Below, one piece after another: positions 27,213 through 35,813 of a stretch of 64,000 nt of DNA (positions within the stretch are counted from its first letter, which is position 1; each line of letters begins with the position of its first letter). This DNA is from Streptomyces sp. WAC05374 (GTDB lineage: Bacteria; Actinomycetota; Actinomycetes; Streptomycetales; Streptomycetaceae). Below the pieces are notes generated by a model that was given only the letters and a program-made list of their open reading frames with translations, was not told the DNA's origin and did no database searches. The position numbers and the translations under genes are program-made. The DNA is taken from positions 434,001 to 498,000 of the forward strand of contig NZ_SMNQ01000003.1 of assembly GCF_004353505.1 (NCBI RefSeq), read 5' to 3'.

Positions 27213-27568
27213 GCCTAACTCCCCTATTACTGGCCCTTGCACAGGACCGCACTTCGCGGACCCGGGTCAGACCTCACCCGCTGACAGGTGCGGGCGTGCG
27301 CCGGAACGCGTCGACCGCCGCTGAATGTATCTGCCCAACTGCCGTCTGCAACAGGTCAATCGGACGAGAATTCCGAGCACGCGTGAACGGAAAATATGGC
27401 TGAATTGGCCAGAATCCCGGGCAAGTCGGGCCCGGCAAAGTGCGCAAATGGCGCAACTCTCGAGCTCACATTGACTGCATCTTGTCGCCGCCTCGCCCCA
27501 TTCTCATATGCGGGCGGCACAGGCAGCGGCGGGGACTTCCCCAACTCTACCGCGCTCAACCATGCAGA
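27213..27568. other. Intergenic region upstream of the cold-shock gene
   Basis: About 350 bases without a gene. It is less GC-rich than its surroundings, as expected for a cold-shock promoter and leader. On the minus strand a TTGACC occurs near 27359, but no -10 at normal distance stands out. I see no further small ORF with a ribosome site. Confidence 0.5.
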
Positions 27569-27603
27569 ATTGCCCCCTCCGCTTCTCTCGCGGAGGGGGC
27601 AAT
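27569..27603. terminator. Strong hairpin terminator behind the sulfur-carrier gene
   Basis: Perfect 14 bp arms ATTGCCCCCTCCGC (27569-27582) and GCGGAGGGGGCAAT (27590-27603) with the loop TTCTCTC. It follows the stop of the MoaD/ThiS-like gene at 27623. Confidence 0.85.
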
Positions 27604-27622
27604 GGCGGTGACGCTGCGTACG

Positions 27623-27901
27623 TCAACAGCCGCCCGCGACGGCCGGGATGATGGACACGCCGGCGCCGTTCGGGGTGGCGGTCTCCAGGCCCTGCTCGAA
27701 GCGGACGTCGTCGTCGTTGACGTACACGTTCACGAAGCGGCGGAGCTTGCCCTGGTCGTCCAGGACGCGGGCGGCGATCCCCGGGTGGTTCTTCTCCAGC
27801 GACGCGATGACCTCGGAGAGGGTCGCGCCCTCCGCCGAGACCTCGGCCTGACCGCCCGTGTAGGTGCGGAGGATGGTGGGGATGCGGACGTTGACGCTCA
27901 T
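27623..27901 (-). CDS. MoaD/ThiS family sulfur carrier (CysO-like) ending GGC
   Basis: 92 residues with a ubiquitin-like fold: MSVNVRIPTILRTYTGGQ, VNVYVNDDDVRF and the C-terminal GVSIIPAVAGGC. CysO-type carriers act as thiocarboxylates at a terminal Gly-Gly in cysteine synthesis. Here a Cys follows the Gly-Gly, confirmed by the TGT codon before the TGA. Lies 24 bases behind threonine synthase in the same direction. A Mec-type peptidase would be needed to expose GG; none is in the window. Confidence 0.88.
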   Translation of the reverse strand: MSVNVRIPTILRTYTGGQAEVSAEGATLSEVIASLEKNHPGIAARVLDDQGKLRRFVNVYVNDDDVRFEQGLETATPNGAGVSIIPAVAGGC

Positions 27902-27925
27902 GTCGTGGTGCCTTTCGGGGTCGGG

Positions 27926-29209
27926 TCAGGCCAGGCCGGCGTCGCGGAACGCGTCCAGGCTCGGGCGGATCGTCGCGGTCGGGCCCGTCGTCGGGGCCAC
28001 CGCGTCGAGGGTCTTCAGGCCGTCACCCGTGTTGAGCACGACCGTGGTCAGCGAGGGGTCCAGGACACCCGCCTCGATCAGCTTCTTCGTCACGCCCACG
28101 GTCACCCCGCCCGCCGTCTCGGCGAAGATGCCCTCCGTCCGGGCCAGCAGCTTGATCGCCTCGACGACCTGCTCGTCGTCGACGTCCTCCACCGCGCCGC
28201 CCGTCCGGCGCGCGATGTCCAGGACGTAGGGGCCGTCGGCCGGGTTGCCGATCGCCAGCGACTTGGCGATGGTGTTCGGCTTCTGCGGCCGTACGACGTC
28301 GTGACCGGCCTTGAAGGCCGCCGACACCGGCGAGCAGCCCTCCGCCTGGGCGCCGAAGATCTTGTACGGCTTGTCCTCGACCAGGCCCAGCTTGATCAGC
28401 TCCTGAAGCCCCTTGTCGATCTTCGTGAGCTGCGAGCCGGACGCGATCGGGATGACGAGCTGATCGGGCAGCTTCCAGCCGAGCTGCTCGCAGATCTCGT
28501 ACGCCAGCGTCTTGGAGCCCTCGGCGTAGTACGGCCGCAGGTTGACGTTGACGAAGCCCCAGCCCTCGCCCAGCGGGTCGCCGATCAGCTCCGAGCAGAA
28601 ACGGTTCACGTCGTCGTAGGTGCCCTCGATGCCGACGAGGTCACCGCCGTAGACCGCGGCCATGACGACCTTGCCCTGCTCCAGGTCGTGCGGGATGAAC
28701 ACGCACGAGCGGAAACCGGCCCGCGCCGCCGCGGCGCCCACCGCACCCGCCAGGTTGCCCGTCGAGGAGCAGGACAGGGTGGTGAAGCCGAAGGCGCGGG
28801 CGGCCTCCAGGGCCTGGGCGACGACCCGGTCCTTGAACGAGTGCGTCGGGTTGCCGGAGTCGTCCTTGACGAACAGCTTGCCCGGCTCGACGCCCAGCTC
28901 ACGGCCCAGGTTGTCGGCCTGGACGAGCTTGGTCCAGCCCGGGTTCAGGTTCGGCTTCTCCGTCACGTCCGCCGGGACGGGGAGCAGCGGCGCGTACCGC
29001 CAGATGTTCGCGGGACCGGCCTCGATCCGCTTGCGCAGCCCCTCGGGATCGCCCGTCGGCAGGTCGTACGCGATCTCCAGGGGCCCGAAACACAGCTCAC
29101 AGGCGAAAATGGGACCGAGGTCGAAGCGCTCGCCGCATTCGCGGCAGGAGAGGGCGGCAGCAGGCCCGAGATCGACGTTCTTGGCGGTGGCGACAGTCTG
29201 TACAGCCAT
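27926..29209 (-). CDS. thrC: Threonine synthase
   Basis: 427 residues from ATG 29209; the longer frame start would add a Lys/Arg-rich stretch of 16 residues. The N-terminal zinc-ribbon-like part CRECGERFDLGPIFACELC is followed by the PLP lysine in PTHSFKDRVV and by SCSSTGNLAGAVGAAAARAG. Converts O-phosphohomoserine to threonine. Cotranscribed with the sulfur-carrier gene. AAAGGG lies about 10 bases before the ATG. Confidence 0.96.
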   Translation of the reverse strand: MAVQTVATAKNVDLGPAAALSCRECGERFDLGPIFACELCFGPLEIAYDLPTGDPEGLRKRIEAGPANIWRYAPLLPVPADVTEKPNLNPGWTKLVQADNLGRELGVEPGKLFVKDDSGNPTHSFKDRVVAQALEAARAFGFTTLSCSSTGNLAGAVGAAAARAGFRSCVFIPHDLEQGKVVMAAVYGGDLVGIEGTYDDVNRFCSELIGDPLGEGWGFVNVNLRPYYAEGSKTLAYEICEQLGWKLPDQLVIPIASGSQLTKIDKGLQELIKLGLVEDKPYKIFGAQAEGCSPVSAAFKAGHDVVRPQKPNTIAKSLAIGNPADGPYVLDIARRTGGAVEDVDDEQVVEAIKLLARTEGIFAETAGGVTVGVTKKLIEAGVLDPSLTTVVLNTGDGLKTLDAVAPTTGPTATIRPSLDAFRDAGLA

Positions 29210-29486
29210 GGAGGCGAGGCCCTTTCTCCTCATCTTCCTCATGGCGCACTTCGCCATGAGACGGATTTGGCACCTTCCCTAGCCGGGGCCTCGCGCGAGA
29301 TCTGCGAGTGCCGGCTGGAGGGTTGCCGGGGCTTCAACGGGCCGTGTCCCTCTGCCCCTCTGGATGAGCGGTATGTGATTGTCCGCGCGGGGGACCCGAC
29401 ATGCGATGGTCATCCGCGTTGTTCAAGACTGTAACCGAACCCCCGGACGCTTGAGATGGTCGTCCGAAACGCGAGATGGAGATCAC

Positions 29487-30431
29487 GTGCTGGAAGAGGT
29501 GGAGCGCTGGCTCGAACGGCGGTCCTGGTCCGTGGCCGACCGCCCGCTCGACCGGCTGCTCGCGGCCAAGCACGGTACGACCGTCAGTGTCGTCCTGCCC
29601 GCGCTGAACGAGGAGGCGACGGTCGGCGACATCGTCACCACCATCCGCCGCGACCTCATGTCACCCGCCGCCCCGCTCGTCGACGAACTCGTGGTGATCG
29701 ACTCGGGCTCAACGGACCGCACCTCCGAGGTGGCCGCCGCGGCCGGTGCGCGCGTGGTGCACCGGGACGCCGTACTCCCCCGGATACCCGCCCTGCCCGG
29801 CAAGGGCGAGGTGCTGTGGCGCTCCCTCCTCGCCACCAGCGGCGACATCGTCTGCTTCGTCGACGCCGACCTGCGCGACTTCTCGGCCGACTTCGTCACC
29901 GGCATCGTCGGCCCGCTCCTGACCGACCCGTCCGTCCACTTCGTCAAGGCCATGTACGACCGGCCCCTCGCGGGCGTCGCCGGCCACGGCGGGCGGGTGA
30001 CCGAGCTGGTGGCACGGCCGCTGCTGAACCTGCACTGGCCGCAGCTCGCCGGGTTCGTCCAGCCGCTGGGCGGCGAGTACGCGGCCCGCCGCTCGCTCCT
30101 GGAACGGCTGCCCTTCCCCGTCGGGTACGGGGTGGAGCTGGGCCTCCTCGTGGACGCCCTGCACACCGTGGGCCTCGACGCCCTCGCCCAGGTGGACGTG
30201 GGCGTGCGCAAGCACCGGCACCAGGACGAGCGGGCACTGGGCCGGATGGCGGCGGCGATCTACCGGACGGCCCAGCTCCGGCTGTCGCGCGGGCACCTGG
30301 TGCGGCCCCGGCTGACCCAGTTCGACCGGGGCGACGACGGCTTCGTGCCGCGCACGCACGAGGTCGACACCGAGGAGCGGCCGCCGATGATCGAGGTGGC
30401 CGAGTACGCACGGCGCCGCCGGGTGGCCTGA
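29487..30431 (+). CDS. gpgS: Glucosyl-3-phosphoglycerate synthase
   Basis: 314 residues from GTG 29487, with GGAG upstream. GT81-type fold: VSVVLPALNEEATVGDIVTT, VVIDSGSTDRTSEVAAAAGA, the metal motif FVDADLRDF, and GYGVELGLLVDAL. Makes glucosyl-3-phosphoglycerate from UDP-glucose and 3-phosphoglycerate, on the way to glucosylglycerate or methylglucose polysaccharides. It sits 45 bases before otsA, grouping compatible-solute and storage-sugar genes. Confidence 0.92.
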   Translation: MLEEVERWLERRSWSVADRPLDRLLAAKHGTTVSVVLPALNEEATVGDIVTTIRRDLMSPAAPLVDELVVIDSGSTDRTSEVAAAAGARVVHRDAVLPRIPALPGKGEVLWRSLLATSGDIVCFVDADLRDFSADFVTGIVGPLLTDPSVHFVKAMYDRPLAGVAGHGGRVTELVARPLLNLHWPQLAGFVQPLGGEYAARRSLLERLPFPVGYGVELGLLVDALHTVGLDALAQVDVGVRKHRHQDERALGRMAAAIYRTAQLRLSRGHLVRPRLTQFDRGDDGFVPRTHEVDTEERPPMIEVAEYARRRRVA

Positions 30432-30476
30432 CGGCCGCACGTTTGAGCGTTTCCGCTACGGGCTAGGTTCGTCTCC

Positions 30477-31919
30477 ATGGCAGCCCAGATTCTCGTCGCC
30501 TCCAACCGCGGTCCGGTCAGCTACGTCCCCCGCGAGGACGGCACGTTCGACACCCGGCGCGGCGGGGGCGGCCTGGTCTCGGGGCTCTCCGCGATCGGGC
30601 CGGACGCGGGCGCGCTGTGGGTGTGCGCCGCCCTGAGCGACGGCGACCGGCAGGCGGTGCGGCAGGGGGCCGTGGCCGAGCCGGGCGTGAAGATGCTGGA
30701 CATCGACGCACGCGTGCACGCGGACGCGTACAACGGCATCGCGAACTCGGTGCTGTGGTTCGTGAACCACATGCTGTACCAGACCCCGCTGGAGCCGGTC
30801 TTCGACGCCGAGTTCCGCCGCCAGTGGGTCGCCTACCGCCTCTACAACAAGGCGTTCGCCCAGGCCCTCGCCGAGGAGGCCGCCGACGGCGCGGCCGTCC
30901 TGGTGCAGGACTACCACCTGGCCCTCGTCCCCGGCATGCTCCGCGAGCTGCGCCCGGACCTGCGGATCGGGCACTTCTCGCACACCCCGTGGGCGCCGCC
31001 GGAGTACTTCTCGATGCTCCCCGGCGACATCGCCGAGGAGCTCCTCCTCGGCATGCTCGGCGCGGACCGGCTCGGCTTCCTGACCTGGCGCTGGCTGAAG
31101 GCGTTCCAGTCCTGCTGCGCGACCTCGCTGCGGGACATGGACGTCCGCACCACCTGGGCCAAGGACCTCCCGCCGACCGTCGAGGTCTCCACGCACGGCC
31201 GCCCCCGCCACACCGAGCTGGGCGTGCACGGCCTCGGCGCCGACGCCGACTTCCTGCGCGAGCGCTCCCGGCGCCCGGACGTGGACGACCGGATGGCGAT
31301 GCTCCGCGACCAGATCGGCCCCGACCGCCGCACGATCGTGCGGGTCGACCGCACGGAGCTGTCCAAGAACATCGTGCGCGGCCTGCTCGCCTACCGGCAT
31401 CTGCTCGCCGAGCGCCCGGAGTGGCGCGAACGGGTGGTGCACCTCGCCTTCGCGTACCCCTCCCGCCAGGACCTGGCGGTCTACCGCGAGTACACGGCGC
31501 GGGTCTCCGAGCTCGCGGACGAGATCAACGCGGAGTACGGCGCCGACGGCTGGACGCCCGTCATCCTCCACGTCGAGGACGACTTCGCCCGCTCCCTGGC
31601 CGCGTACCGCCTGGCGGACGTCGCCCTGGTCAACCCCATCCGCGACGGCATGAACCTCGTCGCCAAGGAGGTCCCGGTGGTCTCCGACGCGGGCTGCGCC
31701 CTCGTGCTGTCCCGGGAGGCCGGCGCGCACGAGGAGCTGCGCGAGGACGCGATCACGGTGAACCCGTACGACGTGGTCGGCACGGCGGACGCGCTGCACG
31801 AGGCGCTGTCCATGCCCGCCGCCGAGCGCGCCGAACGCACCAAGCGCCTCGCGGCGGCGGCGACGTCGCTGCCGCCCACGCGCTGGTTCCTGGACCAACT
31901 GAACGCCCTGCGTCCCTGA
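30477..31919 (+). CDS. otsA: Trehalose-6-phosphate synthase
   Basis: 480 residues, GT20 family. VASNRGPVSY, GGGGLVSGLSAI, VQDYHLALVPGMLRE, HTPWAPPEYF, and the nucleotide-sugar site VNPIRDGMNLVAKE are all present. Makes trehalose 6-phosphate from UDP/GDP-glucose and glucose 6-phosphate. Follows gpgS; the phosphatase otsB is convergent, 327 bases away. Confidence 0.96.
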   Translation: MAAQILVASNRGPVSYVPREDGTFDTRRGGGGLVSGLSAIGPDAGALWVCAALSDGDRQAVRQGAVAEPGVKMLDIDARVHADAYNGIANSVLWFVNHMLYQTPLEPVFDAEFRRQWVAYRLYNKAFAQALAEEAADGAAVLVQDYHLALVPGMLRELRPDLRIGHFSHTPWAPPEYFSMLPGDIAEELLLGMLGADRLGFLTWRWLKAFQSCCATSLRDMDVRTTWAKDLPPTVEVSTHGRPRHTELGVHGLGADADFLRERSRRPDVDDRMAMLRDQIGPDRRTIVRVDRTELSKNIVRGLLAYRHLLAERPEWRERVVHLAFAYPSRQDLAVYREYTARVSELADEINAEYGADGWTPVILHVEDDFARSLAAYRLADVALVNPIRDGMNLVAKEVPVVSDAGCALVLSREAGAHEELREDAITVNPYDVVGTADALHEALSMPAAERAERTKRLAAAATSLPPTRWFLDQLNALRP

Positions 31920-32121
31920 CGGCCGGCCGGGGCCGTGCGCACCACCCGCCACCCGCAGACGGCCCCCGGCCCGGGCGGGGCCGTGCAGGGTCGCCCCCGC
32001 AGAGGCCCAGGCCCGTGACCCGAGGCCGCCGGCCTCGAGGAGGCGAGCCCGGAGGGGCCACGCCCCCACCCACCGGACAGGCACCGCCCCCGGACGCGAC
32101 CAGCAATGAGCACCGCCCCAG

Positions 32122-32222
32122 CCCGTTGTGCCCACCCGTCCCCCCCCTAGGACTTTGTCCTGGGGGGGACCCCCAGCGGGACGACTGCCCACAACGGGGA
32201 CGGGACGTCTGCCCACAACGGG
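32122..32222. repeat. Three copies of a Streptomyces-type intergenic palindromic repeat
   Basis: Two direct 21-base copies at 32178-32198 and 32202-32222 share the core TGCCCACAACGGG and differ at one base. A third, diverged inverted copy is at 32122-32142 (CCCGTTGTGCCCACC). Between them lies AGGACTTTGTCCT and a C-run/G-run pairing around 32139-32170. The block fills the otsA-otsB gap (31920-32246), where I see no gene; it probably folds and may terminate both convergent messages. Confidence 0.65.
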
Positions 32223-32246
32223 TGGGCGACCCGCGGACGGGGCGCG

Positions 32247-33104
32247 TCAGGTGGTCGCGGCCGCCAGGGCGGAGAGCAGGGTGACCACGCCGTGGGGGCC
32301 CGGGACCTGGAGGTCGGCGCGCTGGGCGACCTCCGCGACCTCGTCGCTGCCGCTGCACACCAGCAGCCCCGGCACCCCGTCCGACCGGAGCTTCTCCACC
32401 GCCGCGAACGCCGGCAGGTCGCCCAGGTCGTCGCCCGCGTACACGACCACCTCCGCGCCGGTCTCCCGGACGTAGTCCATGAGCGCCACGCCCTTGTCGA
32501 CGCCCGGGGGCCGCAGCTCCAGGACCATGCGGCCGGGTTCCAGGACGAGCCCGTGCCGGGTGGCGAGGTCGGCGAGCGGGGCCCGCAGGGCGTCGAAGGC
32601 ACCCTGCGGGTCCTCGGCGCGCCGGGTGTGGACGGCCACCGCGCGGCCCTTCTCCTCGATCCAGGTGCCGGGCCACGCCCCGGCCCGGTCCAGGAACCCG
32701 GGCAGTTCGGCGCGGACCGACGCGACGCCCGGGTGCTCGGGCGCGGCCCGGACCGTGCCGGTGACGGCGTCCCACCGTTCGGCACCGTAGTGGCCGAGGA
32801 CCACCAGGTGTTCGAGGCCGGGGACGCCGGCGAAGCCGCCGTACCGTACGGCCACGCCGGCCGGGCGGCCGGTGATGACCGCGACGGACGCGACGCGCGG
32901 GGCGAGCGCGGCGATGGCGGGGACGGCGCCGGGGTGGGCCCGGGCCTGCTCGGGGTCGTCGACGATGTCGGCGAGGGTGCCGTCGAAGTCGAGGGCGACG
33001 ACCGCCCGCGCGGGGCGGTCCAGGAAGGCTGCGAGGCCCTCGCGGCCGGCGGCCGTGGCCGGGCGCGGCAAGGAGTGCGGCATGGAATCCGGTGGGGTGC
33101 CCAT
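32247..33104 (-). CDS. otsB: Trehalose-6-phosphate phosphatase
   Basis: 285 residues from ATG 33104, with GGATAGG upstream. HAD motifs: VALDFDGTLADIVDD with nucleophile Asp, VAVITGRPA, and GDDLGDLPAF near the end; HYGAERWD and GVDKGVAL are OtsB hallmarks. Completes trehalose synthesis with OtsA. Convergent with otsA. Confidence 0.94.
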   Translation of the reverse strand: MGTPPDSMPHSLPRPATAAGREGLAAFLDRPARAVVALDFDGTLADIVDDPEQARAHPGAVPAIAALAPRVASVAVITGRPAGVAVRYGGFAGVPGLEHLVVLGHYGAERWDAVTGTVRAAPEHPGVASVRAELPGFLDRAGAWPGTWIEEKGRAVAVHTRRAEDPQGAFDALRAPLADLATRHGLVLEPGRMVLELRPPGVDKGVALMDYVRETGAEVVVYAGDDLGDLPAFAAVEKLRSDGVPGLLVCSGSDEVAEVAQRADLQVPGPHGVVTLLSALAAATT

Positions 33105-33141
33105 GCAACGGAACCTATCCAGGGCCCCGCCCGCGCACACC

Positions 33142-33375
33142 TCAGCGCCGCGCCTCCCGTGACGCCCGTACGCGCCGCAGGCGGTTGACGGTGACGGGGT
33201 CGTGCCGGAGGGCCCTCGGGTCGTCGAGGAGCGCGTTGAGAAGCTGGTAGTAGCGGGTGGGCGACAGCCCCAGTTGCTCGCGTATCGCGCGTTCCTTGGC
33301 GCCGGGGCCGGGCCAGGAGCGCCCTTCCATGGCGAGGACGGCCCGGTCCCGGTCGGTGAGTGGCTCGGCGGTCAT
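33142..33375 (-). CDS. DUF3263 small HTH-like protein
   Basis: 77 residues. LTDRDRAVLAMEGRSWPGPG and LGLSPTRYYQLLNALLDDP match DUF3263, a small helical, possibly DNA-binding family of actinobacteria. 37 bases ahead of otsB and 13 bases after the binding-protein gene, all in one direction. Confidence 0.88.
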   Translation of the reverse strand: MTAEPLTDRDRAVLAMEGRSWPGPGAKERAIREQLGLSPTRYYQLLNALLDDPRALRHDPVTVNRLRRVRASREARR

Positions 33376-33388
33376 ATGAGCAACATAG

Positions 33389-34669
33389 TTACTCGGCCGC
33401 TTCGGCGTCCTCGGCGTCCCGCTGTATGCCGGACAGCACGGTGTCCGGGTCGCCTCCGGGGGCGACGGCCTTGCCGATGTTCTGCTTGACGCTCTCGCTC
33501 ACCTTGGCCCAGGAGGTCTGGCCCACGGGGTACAGCTCGGAGGTGGGCAGCTCCTCGAGGAACGGCCACAGGTCCTTGTGCCGGGCGTCGGCGCGCATGG
33601 CGGTGCTGGCGGTGGTGGTGACGGGGAGGATGTCGTACTGGTCGGAGAAGGCCAGCACGTTCTTGTCCTCGTACACGTAGGTGAGGAACGCGCCGATCTC
33701 CTTGCGGTGCTCGTTCTGCTTGAACGCCATCATCCAGTCGGCCACGCCCATCGCGGGCCTGGATTCGCCGTCCGGGCTGGGCAGCGGCACCATGCCGACC
33801 TCGACGCCGGCCTTCTCGGCGGCCTCCATCAGGGTGGGGTGGCCGTTGAGCATGCCGACGTCGCCGCGGACGAAGGCGTCGAAGGCTTCCTGGCGGTCGA
33901 GCTCGCCGGGGGCGACGGGGCCGGTCAGCCCGCGCCCGACCAGGTTGTTCTTCAGCCAGGTGAAGGTGGTGACGTTGGCGTTGGAGTTGATGTCGTACGA
34001 GATGTCGCTGGTGTCGCGGTAGCCGCCGCCTCCGGCGAGCATCCACATCATGGTCTCGGCCTGGGACTCCTCGGAGCCGAGCGGCAGTGCGAAGGGGTAC
34101 GGGACGCCTTCGCCCTTGAGCTTCTCGGCGGCGGCGCGGATGTCGTCCCAGGTCTTGGGCGGCTTGGCGCCGGCCTTCTCGAACAGGCCCTTGTTGTAGA
34201 AGAGGAGCCGGGTGCTGGCGGCGAACGGCATGCCGTACTGGGCGCGGTCGACCTGGCCGGCCCGGCTGAGCAGGGGCAGGAAGTTGGCCTGCGTGGGGAT
34301 GGGGAGGAGTTCGTCGACCTGGTAGAGCTGGCCGGCGGCGGCGTAGTCCGCGTACGCGCCGATCTGCGCGAGGTCCGGTGCCTGGCCGTTCTTGACCATG
34401 TCGGCGACCTCGCGGTCCACGTCCTTCCAGGACTTGACGTCGACGTCGACCTTGATGCCGGGGTGCTTCTGCTCGAACGAGCGGGCGACGCCGTCCCAGT
34501 ACTTCTGGGAGCTGTTGTTCTGGTTGCTGCCGTAGTCGGCGGCGACCAGCTTGAGGGTCACGTCGTCGCCGCTGTCACCGGCACCGCAGCCTGACAACGT
34601 TGCCGCCATGCCCAGTGCGGCCACGGCCGCGATCAGTCCCGTACGGCGGCCCGTGTAGCGGCGCTGCAC
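33389..34669 (-). CDS. Orphan ABC sugar-binding lipoprotein (family 1)
   Basis: 426 residues with lipoprotein signal GLIAAVAALGMAATLSGCGA (lipobox LSGC). The binding fold follows: YWDGVARSFEQKHPGIKVDV, APDLAQIGAYAD, FLTYVYEDKNVLAF. Anchored outside the cell. No permease genes lie next to it, so it must use a remote membrane pair, with MsiK (56646) as the likely ATPase. Divergent from the SIS isomerase gene with a DasR-like site between, hence likely amino-sugar ligand. GTG start. Confidence 0.9.
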   Translation of the reverse strand: MQRRYTGRRTGLIAAVAALGMAATLSGCGAGDSGDDVTLKLVAADYGSNQNNSSQKYWDGVARSFEQKHPGIKVDVDVKSWKDVDREVADMVKNGQAPDLAQIGAYADYAAAGQLYQVDELLPIPTQANFLPLLSRAGQVDRAQYGMPFAASTRLLFYNKGLFEKAGAKPPKTWDDIRAAAEKLKGEGVPYPFALPLGSEESQAETMMWMLAGGGGYRDTSDISYDINSNANVTTFTWLKNNLVGRGLTGPVAPGELDRQEAFDAFVRGDVGMLNGHPTLMEAAEKAGVEVGMVPLPSPDGESRPAMGVADWMMAFKQNEHRKEIGAFLTYVYEDKNVLAFSDQYDILPVTTTASTAMRADARHKDLWPFLEELPTSELYPVGQTSWAKVSESVKQNIGKAVAPGGDPDTVLSGIQRDAEDAEAAE

Positions 34670-34723
34670 AACTCTTCCCCACCTTTGATTCCTGTGTGAA
34701 CCGTGATTTTCCCACAGCGGGGA

Positions 34724-34739
34724 TGAGGTCTACACCACC
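34724..34739. promoter_or_regulatory. DasR-like (dre) site between binding-protein and SIS genes
   Basis: TGAGGTCTACACCACC contains GGTCTA-C-ACCA, the dre core with one central mismatch, 55 bases upstream of one divergent start and 54 upstream of the other. Confidence 0.5.
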
Positions 34740-34792
34740 TGGGTATCGCTTGGCCAACACACCTTCTCCGCAGCAGTAGGAGCACACGGCCC

Positions 34793-35701
34793 ATGTCACG
34801 TACCGCAGCAGAGATCGCCACCCAGCCCGCGAGCTGGCGCCGGGCCGCCGAGGCGGCGGGGTCGTTCGGGGAGGGGCTGCCCCGCCCGGGCGAGCGGGTC
34901 GCCGTGACGGGGTGCGGGACGTCGTGGTTCATGGCCATCGCGTACGCGGCGCTGCGGGAGGCGGCGGGACAGGGCGAGACGGACGCGTTCGCGTCCTCGG
35001 AGTTCCCGTCGTCGCGTGCGTACGACCGGGTCGTGGCGATCACCCGGTCGGGTACGACGACGGAGGTGTTGGACCTCTTGGCGCGACTGCGCGGGAAGGT
35101 GCCCGCGCTGGCGCTGACGGCGGACCCGAAGACGCCGGTGATGGACGCGGCGGACGCGGTGGCGGTGCTGGACTGGGCGGACGAGGAGTCGGTCGTGCAG
35201 ACCCGGTTCGCGACGACGGCGCTGGCGTTCCTGCGGGCCGCGCTGGGTGACGTCCGGGGCGTGGCGGGGGTGAAGACGGTCGCCGAGGCGGCCGCCGACG
35301 CGGAGGCGGCGGTGGCGGACCCGCTGCCGGAGGCGGTGCGGGGCGCCGAGCAGTGGACGTTCCTGGGCCGGGGCTGGGGTTACGGCCTGGCGCTGGAGGC
35401 GGCGCTGAAGATGCGGGAGGCGGCGGGGGCCTGGACGGAGGCGTACCCGGCGATGGAGTACCGGCACGGCCCGATCGCGATCACCGGCCCGGGGCGGGTG
35501 GCGTGGGTCTTCGGCGCGGTGCCCGAGGGGCTGGCGGGCGAGGTGGAGCGGGTCGGCGGCACGCTCCACGCCCACCCGGGCGCCGACCCGATGGCGGACC
35601 TGGTCCGGGCGCAGCGGCTGGCGGTGGCGGTCGCCGAGGCGAAGGGGTACGACCCGGACCGGCCGCGCAACCTCACGCGCAGCGTGATCCTGGCCCCGTA
35701 G
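34793..35701 (+). CDS. SIS-domain sugar phosphate isomerase/deaminase (AgaS/GlmS-like)
   Basis: 302 residues with two SIS domains: VAVTGCGTSWFMAIAYAALRE and VVAITRSGTTTEVLDLLARL in the first, FLGRGWGYGLALEAALKMRE and AYPAMEYRHGPIA in the second. This is the glutaminase-free form, as in AgaS and FrlB. With nagK, nagA, a PfkB kinase and a class II aldolase downstream, it most likely deaminates an amino-sugar 6-phosphate, possibly galactosamine 6-phosphate. Substrate is inferred. Confidence 0.85.
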   Translation: MSRTAAEIATQPASWRRAAEAAGSFGEGLPRPGERVAVTGCGTSWFMAIAYAALREAAGQGETDAFASSEFPSSRAYDRVVAITRSGTTTEVLDLLARLRGKVPALALTADPKTPVMDAADAVAVLDWADEESVVQTRFATTALAFLRAALGDVRGVAGVKTVAEAAADAEAAVADPLPEAVRGAEQWTFLGRGWGYGLALEAALKMREAAGAWTEAYPAMEYRHGPIAITGPGRVAWVFGAVPEGLAGEVERVGGTLHAHPGADPMADLVRAQRLAVAVAEAKGYDPDRPRNLTRSVILAP

Positions 35702-35769
35702 CCCCAGCGTGTGGCCTCGTGCCCCGTAGCCCCGTAGCCCATTTGTATGCAGCGGCAACAATCCACGGA

Positions 35770-35785
35770 AGTGGACTAGACCTTT
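35770..35785. promoter_or_regulatory. DasR-like (dre) site ahead of nagK-nagA
   Basis: AGTGGACTAGACCTTT, 28 bases before the GTG of nagK. The core GGACTAGACC fits the dre pattern; DasR control of nagKA is established in S. coelicolor, so this assignment is stronger than the other two. Confidence 0.7.
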
Positions 35786-35813
35786 CACGGGTTCACGAGC
35801 GACACTGTCTCCC

